20,208 nt of DNA from a virus. The notes under the pieces are model-generated. The model saw only the letters and a program-made list of their open reading frames with translations, was not told the origin of the DNA and made no database searches. Below are positions 14,363 to 20,208 of this stretch, one piece after another (the stretch's first letter is position 1; each line of letters begins with the position of its first letter). Location: positions 1-20,208 of the IMG/VR virus record IMGVR_UViG_3300013285_000106, one strand, 5' to 3'. A program made the translations under genes and the position numbers.

Positions 14363-15955
14363 TTAAGCATTTTCTTTTTTAGGCTTGGCTTTACCTTCGA
14401 TAAAAGCAAATGTATCAGTTGCAGTGGTATATTGCAGATAAAAATCTGGGTAGGTAATGTTGCCGTTGCTGAATGTTATTGCCTTTGACACTTCTCTGTC
14501 TGTTTTTGCCGCAGTCATGGCCAAAGGATCCAAGTTTTCATGCTGTGGCCAAGGTTCTTGGTTTGGTACCCTCTTCATGATACTGGTTATTTTGTCTGCT
14601 TGAGTGCTGTAGATGTTGCCAAAAGTTGACAACGCAGTAGGCGCTGTTGCCAGCGCAGTGGCTGCCACTGGCCCGTTTTCTCCGATGAGGTTAGCAGTAA
14701 GCAAAATGTTGTTGGTAGTTTTTAGATTTGTGTTCTGACTGGTTAAATTTATGGCTGCTGATGTGGTTACATTGAAGTCTTTCAGCACATTGATATAATC
14801 GCCCACAACCTTGACTTTATAATTGCCATTGACCATCACATTAAGATCACCTGCCGTTTCCAATTGAGTTCGTGTTTCGGATTTTAAATTAATGTTCCTG
14901 CCTGCTTCCATATTGATGTCCCTGTCGGCATAAAAATTCATGTCAGTCTTGGTATGCACACTAACACTGTCTGCGGCAAAAATATCAATTTTTCCATTGC
15001 TTGTTAATTCGATCCAAGTTGTGCCCTTGGCATTTCCAATGTAGATCAAATCCTCACTGTTGTGTAACAGTATCTGATGTCCAGTTCGTGTTCTAATACG
15101 AAATAGTTCGTTATGAGGTATCGTAGGATCACCATCTGTTTCATTGCCTTCCACACTGGCATAGTTGGGTGGACCTTTGTCAGCAGGTACTTTTCTTCTA
15201 AAATTGTCATCACCGTCGTCCATGACAAAGGTTGTGCCTCCCAGTCTGCTTACATTAATCAACTGCTGTGGTTCAGATCCAGCTTTGCCTGTGGGTGCAC
15301 CATTGCGCCTGTCAACTGGTCCAGGAGTGCTGATTCCAAACACTGTGCTGGGAGTTTCCCTTCTTGCACTGCTGGTAGTAATACCTCTTACGTCATCAGT
15401 AAAAAGTCCCTGCAATTTTAACACGTCAGCAAATAGACTGGTGGGTTTGGCCAGTTTAGTAAAATCTTTTGGTGCATCTGAACTGGATGCTTGCACCACT
15501 TTGTTCACCTCGGCTACTGGCGCCCTAAGTGGCTGTCCAAATTTTGTAGTTCCGCCTTCCACTGTGAATTGAGTGGATGCTAATCCCGGAGTCATAAAAT
15601 TGGCGCCTGTATCTGGAACACATCCTATCCAATAGCCTCTGGCAGCATCTCCGTTTATAAAAATTACAATTACCAAGGTGCCTGGATCAGGGGGAATAAA
15701 CCACATGCCATAACTTTTTTGTGTGTCATCATACTTGTTGTTTTTGTTCACATAGTTAGAGCTGGTTTGACCTGCAAATGGCATCATGGCTTTGACTTGA
15801 AATTCTTCGCCTGAGAAATTGCTGTTGCCTATTTCTCTCAATATGCGCACCTTGAGACCGCCGCCGTAGTCTGGATCGGTATGACCAATAACTTCCGCAA
15901 GTCGCGGAGTTTCAGGAGCGGGTTGTCTTGGTTTGGTTGCTGAATCTATTGCCAT
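14363..15955 (-). CDS. 5: Baseplate central spike gp5-type, no lysozyme domain
   Basis: This is a spike protein of the gp5/VgrG class that caps the tail tube and pierces the cell envelope. Residues about 18-130 form the OB-fold type domain (DPDYGGGLKVRIL, GMWFIPPDPGTLVIVIFING, RGYWIGCVPD). A linker follows (about 135-280) with SARRETPSTVFGISTPGP at 196-213. From about 284 to 425 the sequence turns into short beta-helix repeats, from IRTRTGHQILLHNSEDLIYI through DINMEAGRNINLKSETRTQL to VNGNYKVKVVGDYINV, which is the trimeric needle. The T4 lysozyme domain between these parts is missing, so no peptidoglycan cleavage is predicted. The C-terminal tail has RVPNQEPWPQHEN at 462-474. Its ATG overlaps the stop of the hub-like gene by one base (TAATG). 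Confidence 0.85.
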   Translation of the reverse strand: MAIDSATKPRQPAPETPRLAEVIGHTDPDYGGGLKVRILREIGNSNFSGEEFQVKAMMPFAGQTSSNYVNKNNKYDDTQKSYGMWFIPPDPGTLVIVIFINGDAARGYWIGCVPDTGANFMTPGLASTQFTVEGGTTKFGQPLRAPVAEVNKVVQASSSDAPKDFTKLAKPTSLFADVLKLQGLFTDDVRGITTSSARRETPSTVFGISTPGPVDRRNGAPTGKAGSEPQQLINVSRLGGTTFVMDDGDDNFRRKVPADKGPPNYASVEGNETDGDPTIPHNELFRIRTRTGHQILLHNSEDLIYIGNAKGTTWIELTSNGKIDIFAADSVSVHTKTDMNFYADRDINMEAGRNINLKSETRTQLETAGDLNVMVNGNYKVKVVGDYINVLKDFNVTTSAAINLTSQNTNLKTTNNILLTANLIGENGPVAATALATAPTALSTFGNIYSTQADKITSIMKRVPNQEPWPQHENLDPLAMTAAKTDREVSKAITFSNGNITYPDFYLQYTTATDTFAFIEGKAKPKKENA

Positions 15956-15957
15956 TA
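15953..15957 (-). promoter_or_regulatory. TAATG stop-start overlap between the hub-like gene and the spike gene
   Basis: The stop TAA (15957-15955) of the 707-residue protein overlaps by one base the ATG (15955-15953) of the gp5-type gene; a GGAAAGAG stretch lies upstream as a possible ribosome binding site. Coupling fits two products that assemble together. Confidence 0.7.
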
Positions 15958-18078
15958 CTGTTTGCTCTTTCCGTTAGTAGGAGTTTTAGTTGCTGAGGTC
16001 AATCTTGAACCTTCACCAGTTGTGTAGTCTGTATCTTGTCCTTGACGTCGGTATCCGGACAACTGTTGCGTAAAACTGCCATCCTTGAACGTGCTTACAA
16101 CTTTTTGCAATTTGTAAAAACCCTTGAACATGTTCACTGTTTGCGTTTTGTTGAAATCATATAAACCAGTGCCTTGATTTATGTCGGTAGGAGATTTGAT
16201 ATTGATAAGCAAGTCAACTTCGCTGGACTGAAAATCAATGTCGCCGGTTTCAGTTATGTTTTGCGCGGTAGAAGCAATAGTAAAATTTCCCATGCCACTA
16301 TTAGCTATGTAGTAAGGATCTCCCACAATTTTCAGATTAAGATTTACCATGTCTAATCCTTCAACCAATGCCTTCTGCATGAGCCTCGCTGCCACAACGA
16401 TTTCGTTTTCTGTAGGAGATCCACTTAGTCCTGCGCTTCCAGTATCTGCAACATTGCTACGACTTTGAGACGGCTGACCTTGACCCGCTTGAGGCGTAGA
16501 ATTTCCCGCATTGACTGGTACTTCCTCGGGTTTTTTATCTGCTTCAGGTGCTTTACTTACCGAACCAGTTTTGTCTTTTGTAAATGCATCTTGATTTCGC
16601 GCAAACTGATCAAATGCAAATGCTGATATAAATCCGTTCTTAATGTTGAGATCAAAGGCCAACACTTCTGTGTTAAGGCCAGTATACAAGTAATCATAAC
16701 GTTTTGCCACACGTTTTTCTAACTTTGGTAATCCTGGAGCGCCAGCATTGGCGGCCAGCATTTTGCTGTCATGATAACCATAAGGAATAATTCTATATAC
16801 TACAATCTTGGGAGTAAAACCCGTGCTTTTTTCATTGGCTTTGCTGGGCACATGAAATACCTGTGTGTCTATTCTCCACCATGCTCTCATGCCAGCGGAA
16901 TCATCTGCACCCGGTGCCATGGCATCTTTAGGATAACTGCTTTGTTGTATAACCGAATTGATAATTTGCTCAATACGTACCATTTTTGCAAATTGAAAGG
17001 CTGCTTTTTTTGGATCTATTGTGTTGCTTGCCCTACGAGTTTTGTTGATATCATTGTCCCATGTAACAATATATTCTGGAAATACCTTATTGTTTCTTGC
17101 TATGTCAAAATTCATCACTGCTTTGCCCACTGCATTAACAGCGCCATTTTGCTTGATGTTGCCTGTGTCGCCTGATGTGGACACTTGCAATTTTTCCTTG
17201 ATGGCTGCTTGAGAAGACGCCTTGGCTGTTTTTGGTATGCCAAGTCCTAGACCGGTCGATGTACCAGAAGCCCTGTCATCAGGAAACAAAATAAGAATTT
17301 GGTCAGGTTGCACGCCTGTTTCTTTTTGCTGTTGTTTGAATTGACGATTCAAGATGTTTTGTAAACTGTCGTTTCCAGACTGTAAAATTTCCTGCACAGT
17401 TTCACCTTTGATAAAAACATCAGTCTTGATTGTGGCATAAGTGTTGAGAAAGGCTTCGCTGTTACTGATATACCCCTTGACCTTGTATGTGGATCCCGAT
17501 GCTGTCATGTGCATGTCTATGGTTGTGATCTTGATGGGTACATGTTTAGTGGTATTTGGAATATTGACCAACGATCCAGTTTCAGTATTACCTCTAAAAT
17601 CAATAGTTATGAGATAAGAAGCATCGTTGTAATTGCTGTAACCACCTTTGTAGGCAGCCACTTGCATGATTGTTACAAACTGTCCCATACTAAATGGTTC
17701 AAACAATGTGAATTCTACTGTTAGTGTATTTGTGTTTCCTGAATTCTTTTCCCATCCATATTGACCGTTAATAATCAATTCAGTTATAAAAAAATCTAAT
17801 TTGTATCCGCCTGTTGCATTGAATCTATTTGCTGTGTCAATGCTGCCACTCTTGCAGATATATCCCAAGCTGGGAGGAATCCCTGCTTTGTAACTTTCAT
17901 CAGGAAAATTCAATTCAGACGGAGTAAGAACGGACAACCCAATAATGTAATTGTAACTGGCAAATCTACTGAGTACGTTGGGTATAGGAAGTTTTCCTGT
18001 GTACGTGCTACCCGCAAGAGTTTTGATACCTTGCAGTACATCGCCATTAGCGGTTGCTGTATTAGCAGTTGTGGCCAT
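15955..18078 (-). CDS. Hub-like baseplate structural protein, 707 aa (gp27-position candidate)
   Basis: I do not recognise this protein with certainty. It lies directly before the spike gene and overlaps it by one base, the place where a gp27-type hub that carries the spike would be expected. The N-terminal part (about 1-260) is beta-rich with LTVEFTLFEPFSMGQFVTIM near 121-140 and YKVKGYISNSEAFLNTYA near 199-216, similar in style to hub and late-control D-type proteins. Residues 500-556 are a Pro/Gln/Ser/Gly/Lys-rich linker. The C-terminal part (about 557-690) has LNLKIVGDPYYIANSGMGNF and a closing FKGFYKLQKVVSTFKDG. T4 gp27 is about 391 residues, so this would be a much enlarged form. The ATG at 18078 has no clear ribosome binding site and follows the gp53 stop after two bases, so translation is probably coupled. 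Confidence 0.6.
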   Translation of the reverse strand: MATTANTATANGDVLQGIKTLAGSTYTGKLPIPNVLSRFASYNYIIGLSVLTPSELNFPDESYKAGIPPSLGYICKSGSIDTANRFNATGGYKLDFFITELIINGQYGWEKNSGNTNTLTVEFTLFEPFSMGQFVTIMQVAAYKGGYSNYNDASYLITIDFRGNTETGSLVNIPNTTKHVPIKITTIDMHMTASGSTYKVKGYISNSEAFLNTYATIKTDVFIKGETVQEILQSGNDSLQNILNRQFKQQQKETGVQPDQILILFPDDRASGTSTGLGLGIPKTAKASSQAAIKEKLQVSTSGDTGNIKQNGAVNAVGKAVMNFDIARNNKVFPEYIVTWDNDINKTRRASNTIDPKKAAFQFAKMVRIEQIINSVIQQSSYPKDAMAPGADDSAGMRAWWRIDTQVFHVPSKANEKSTGFTPKIVVYRIIPYGYHDSKMLAANAGAPGLPKLEKRVAKRYDYLYTGLNTEVLAFDLNIKNGFISAFAFDQFARNQDAFTKDKTGSVSKAPEADKKPEEVPVNAGNSTPQAGQGQPSQSRSNVADTGSAGLSGSPTENEIVVAARLMQKALVEGLDMVNLNLKIVGDPYYIANSGMGNFTIASTAQNITETGDIDFQSSEVDLLINIKSPTDINQGTGLYDFNKTQTVNMFKGFYKLQKVVSTFKDGSFTQQLSGYRRQGQDTDYTTGEGSRLTSATKTPTNGKSKQ

Positions 18079-18080
18079 TT

Positions 18081-18380
18081 TTAGATACCCAAGGCTGGAT
18101 TAAGTTCACTCAGTTTGCAAATATAGATTTGAGTTCCTGGCACAAAGTCCAAGATAGGATCTTGTAATACATCTAGATTGCGTTGTATAAACACCCACCA
18201 AAGACTAGAATCTCCGTAGAGATCATGTGCCAATAAATCTGGTCTATAAGTGTACTGAGGCTGTATGGTGTACAAGAAATCGTCAGGATTTGCACTGACT
18301 GATCGTATGTTAAAGATGTCAAGGTACGTGTTGACTATGGGTGTTTTGTAATAGGGGCTGGTTTTGCTATAAGTTGCCAT
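18081..18380 (-). CDS. 53: Baseplate wedge protein gp53-type (short)
   Basis: At 99 residues this corresponds to the N-terminal part of the gp53 baseplate wedge family. The diagnostic stretch is RPDLLAHDLYGDSSLWWVFI (about 47-66), which aligns with RPEELANAIYGNPQLYWVLL that I recall from T4 gp53. The protein then ends with a GTQIYICKLSEL stretch that recalls the last part of a LysM-like unit. T4 gp53 is about 196 residues, so the C-terminal half is absent; the short form appears to be a normal variant rather than a broken gene, because the frame starts and stops cleanly. ATG at 18380 is preceded by AGGA about 11 bases upstream and the previous stop by one base. Confidence 0.85.
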   Translation of the reverse strand: MATYSKTSPYYKTPIVNTYLDIFNIRSVSANPDDFLYTIQPQYTYRPDLLAHDLYGDSSLWWVFIQRNLDVLQDPILDFVPGTQIYICKLSELNPALGI

Positions 18381-18381
18381 T

Positions 18382-19359
18382 TTAAATGTATCCTGGGCCT
18401 GTATTTAGATATCCGCCAGTGACGAATCTATCAAGGCTAAATTTTTGTGCTGAATTTCTGCTGTACATAGGTTGTAATGTAATGCTGAATGTGCTCTTGG
18501 TTGGAACATAGCTGTTCCCTCCCGGTGTTGATCCTCCAACACCAAACAAAGATCCCAGTGCGGCCACTTGGCCAACAGCACCTGCCACTTGTCCAATACT
18601 GCTGGCCGATATACCAGCCACACCGCCTATGCCGCCAAATGCATCTGCTAGGCCGCCAATGGCATCTGTTATGCCTTGCACAGCACCTGCGGCACTGCCC
18701 ACCACAGGCACACTGATATAATCACATTCTTTATTGAGTGTTGTGGTAAAATTTGTAACTACCACTGGAATATTGTTAAAAACAAAATTGCCATAGCCAT
18801 TGAGATACACAATAGGTGGGGGATTGCCGGCCTTAGGATCATTTCCCACAAACATTTTGGTTAATGCTCTTAAATAGTGTATTGCCGCTATCCAATAAAG
18901 TCCTTGTGTTTGATCTTCAACATACATGGGCGCTGTAATAGTTATCTGTCCAGGTTCACTGTGCTGGTACGCCTGAAAGTTGTAATTTGTGTGTACCAGG
19001 TTCAAAGGTTGGTACTTGGCTATGGACTGTGTTTGTACTTCTGGAGTATAAGGAAAAATCATACCGCCTGCATCACTTAACGGTTTCAATACCGGACTTG
19101 TTCTAAAACTCGGCCATGTTGGCAAGCTCAGTCTTACACGCCATTCATTTTCGCCTTCTAGATCAGTAAAGGCAGCCACAGCCGCATACAAGTCACCTGC
19201 GATTTCACCTGCTCTGGGCAAGTCTGCTAGACTGAATCCTCCTGTTCTAATGGCAGAACCCAACTGTGCTACTGCGCCAATCGCACCAACTGCGCCTGTT
19301 GCCAGTTTGTTTACACTTGTGCCAATCTTCACTAAACCGCTTGCACCGGTAACTGCCAT
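18382..19359 (-). CDS. gp48-type tail tube-baseplate junction protein (probable)
   Basis: This is the first gene of the leftward operon. Its C-terminal half suggests the gp48/gp54 class of proteins that cap the baseplate and start the tail tube: IVYLNGYGNFVFNNIPVVVT (about 183-202) and PTKSTFSITLQPMYSRNS (286-303) resemble the order of features near the end of T4 gp48. Residues 101-150 (FPYTPEVQT, HTNYNFQAYQHSEPGQITIT) form a conserved-looking beta block. Two Gly/Ala-rich stretches stand out, at the N terminus (about 1-65) and at 221-280, the latter seemingly inserted between two core strands. ATG at 19359 has AAGGGGA eight bases upstream. T4 gp48 is about 364 residues, so the length fits. 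The alternative is another tail-tube adaptor of this fold. Confidence 0.55.
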   Translation of the reverse strand: MAVTGASGLVKIGTSVNKLATGAVGAIGAVAQLGSAIRTGGFSLADLPRAGEIAGDLYAAVAAFTDLEGENEWRVRLSLPTWPSFRTSPVLKPLSDAGGMIFPYTPEVQTQSIAKYQPLNLVHTNYNFQAYQHSEPGQITITAPMYVEDQTQGLYWIAAIHYLRALTKMFVGNDPKAGNPPPIVYLNGYGNFVFNNIPVVVTNFTTTLNKECDYISVPVVGSAAGAVQGITDAIGGLADAFGGIGGVAGISASSIGQVAGAVGQVAALGSLFGVGGSTPGGNSYVPTKSTFSITLQPMYSRNSAQKFSLDRFVTGGYLNTGPGYI

Positions 19360-19383
19360 AATAATATTCCCCTTTTGGTATAT

Positions 19384-19391
19384 TATTTATT
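19384..19391 (-). promoter_or_regulatory. T4-type late promoter element before the tail operon
   Basis: The minus strand reads AATAAATA, seven of eight bases of the T4 late -10 element TATAAATA. If its last base is at -6, transcription starts near 19378, 19 bases before the ATG at 19359, with AAGGGGA in the leader. There is no need for a -35 box in gp55-dependent promoters. Confidence 0.65.
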
Positions 19392-19419
19392 TGACTTTAT
19401 TAACTGCGTAGTTTATAAT
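19391..19419 (+). promoter_or_regulatory. Host sigma70-type promoter for the gp55-type gene
   Basis: TTGACT (19391-19396) and TATAAT (19414-19419) are separated by exactly 17 bases, a near-perfect sigma70 promoter. Transcription would start near 19426, leaving a leader of about 16 bases that contains the AGAGGA ribosome binding site. Promoter activity is inferred from sequence. Confidence 0.8.
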
Positions 19420-19441
19420 TAGACATTAGAGGACTCTAAGG

Positions 19442-20208
19442 ATGATACCCACAACCCCAGTAAAAGTAAATTATCTCAACAACAAAGACATGCTGTTGGA
19501 AATTCACAAAAGCAAATCCAGTTATTGCAGTTTTACCAAACCACAATATCACCAATACGATATAATATTACCCAGTCTAGATAAGATTAACATAAGAACC
19601 ATAGCCGAAGCCAAGCGCAATCAAGCCAAACGAGTAGGAGATCTAGCCTACGCCACTCGCAAAAAAGCCGGCGAAAAAGTCAAACAAGCAGACTGCGAAG
19701 TTGATTATAAAAAAATAACCAAAACAGATTTGGTTTTCAGGATCATGACATTTGATCATATTCCCCTCAACAATGTGCGCAAAAAAAATCCCAAAAGTCT
19801 TGCTGATCATCGAGACAAGGTCAACTTCCCTCCATTCCAACATTGGAAGTTTGATGACACTGATCCTGAAAAATTGATCTGTGTTGGAAAAAGTCACTGG
19901 AAAGGTGACTTACAAAAGGGCAAGTTTGACAAGGATGCTGGCCAAATAACTAACACTCTAGCTCGCATGATGTTAAAATTGTGTGAGAGATATGCCACTC
20001 GCGGCAATGTTCGTGGCTACACATACAACGACGAGATGAAAGGACAGGCTATTTTGCAACTAACACAGATAGGACTTCAATTTGATGAATCAAAATCAGA
20101 CAACCCGTTTGCCTATTTCACTGCCGCAGTTACAAACAGTTTTGTTCGTGTGATCAATATTGAAAAACGCAATCAGAATATTAGAGATGACATATTGGAA
20201 ATGAATGG
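19442..20208 (+). CDS. 55: Late transcription sigma factor gp55-type, with large insertion (C-terminus outside window)
   Basis: The 255 residues visible match the T4 gp55 late sigma family, which replaces the host sigma on core polymerase and recognises late promoters. VNYLNNKDMLLEIHKSK at the N terminus (9-25) parallels NYVNNKELLQAI of T4. From 169 to the edge, ITNTLARMMLKLCERYATRG, GYTYNDEMKGQAILQLTQIG and LQFDESKSDNPFAYFTAAVT parallel the sigma-region-2-like part (SGYTQSWKQEMIADGI, NFDETKYKNPHAYITQA). About 135 residues (31-167) lie between these blocks, where T4 has only about 20; this insert is rich in Lys and Arg and contains TDLVFRIMTFDHIPL near 95-109. The ATG is preceded by AGAGGA at 19428-19433. 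The frame is still open at the window end. It is divergent from the tail operon it probably controls. Confidence 0.88.
   Translation, partial: MIPTTPVKVNYLNNKDMLLEIHKSKSSYCSFTKPQYHQYDIILPSLDKINIRTIAEAKRNQAKRVGDLAYATRKKAGEKVKQADCEVDYKKITKTDLVFRIMTFDHIPLNNVRKKNPKSLADHRDKVNFPPFQHWKFDDTDPEKLICVGKSHWKGDLQKGKFDKDAGQITNTLARMMLKLCERYATRGNVRGYTYNDEMKGQAILQLTQIGLQFDESKSDNPFAYFTAAVTNSFVRVINIEKRNQNIRDDILEMN

Noticed and set aside
14363-15955. Lysozyme domain in the spike protein
   Set aside because: The region between the OB fold and the beta-helix is a Ser/Thr/Pro/Gly-rich linker without the expected catalytic motif.
19643-19897. Minus-strand open frame of 84 codons
   Set aside because: It is antisense to the gp55-type gene, and the plus-strand translation is the one with recognisable family blocks at both sides.
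1-20208. CRISPR array, tRNA, insertion sequence or attachment site
   Set aside because: No spaced direct repeats, cloverleaf-like sequence, transposase or integrase reading was seen; the window is almost fully used by tail genes.

Overview
The window looks like the tail-baseplate module of a T4-like myovirus, probably a marine one. The evidence is a run of seven densely packed minus-strand genes whose readable members are T4 baseplate proteins (gp53, gp5, gp25, gp6), and a divergent plus-strand gene for a gp55-type late sigma factor. The DNA looks AT-rich, and no bacterial housekeeping gene, tRNA, integrase or insertion sequence is visible. The host cannot be told from this sequence.

Layout, in minus-strand transcription order from the right: a gp48-type tube-baseplate junction candidate (19359-18382), a short gp53-type wedge protein (18380-18081), a 707-residue hub-like protein (18078-15955), a gp5-type central spike without a lysozyme domain (15955-14363), gp25 (14353-13907), an enlarged gp6 (13856-10359), and one enormous reading frame from 10359 that is still open at base 1. 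I checked it codon by codon: 3,453 codons, no stop, and it leaves the window. It fills just over half of the window. Gene spacing is -1 to 9 bases except for a 50-base gap in front of gp6. The plus-strand gp55-type gene (19442 to the right edge, also incomplete) faces away across an 82-base gap.

How the parts fit: gp55-type sigma factors direct late transcription from TATAAATA-like elements. The divergent gap holds a near-consensus host-type promoter (TTGACT, 17 bases, TATAAT) pointing at the sigma gene and, sharing one base with it, an AATAAATA element pointing at the tail operon. A second AATAAATA lies just upstream of gp6. This suggests that the host polymerase makes the sigma factor, which then turns on the structural genes next door.

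The most striking content is the giant protein. It carries a cupredoxin-like domain without the usual metal ligands near its N terminus, three CBM5/12-like (chitin-binding-type) modules around residues 1430-1780, and about seven FG-GAP-like repeats (residues about 2149-2786) that would suit a seven-bladed propeller. A fourth CBM-like module is inserted inside the second blade. This architecture suggests a baseplate-linked protein with glycan or surface-binding capacity, but that is inference.
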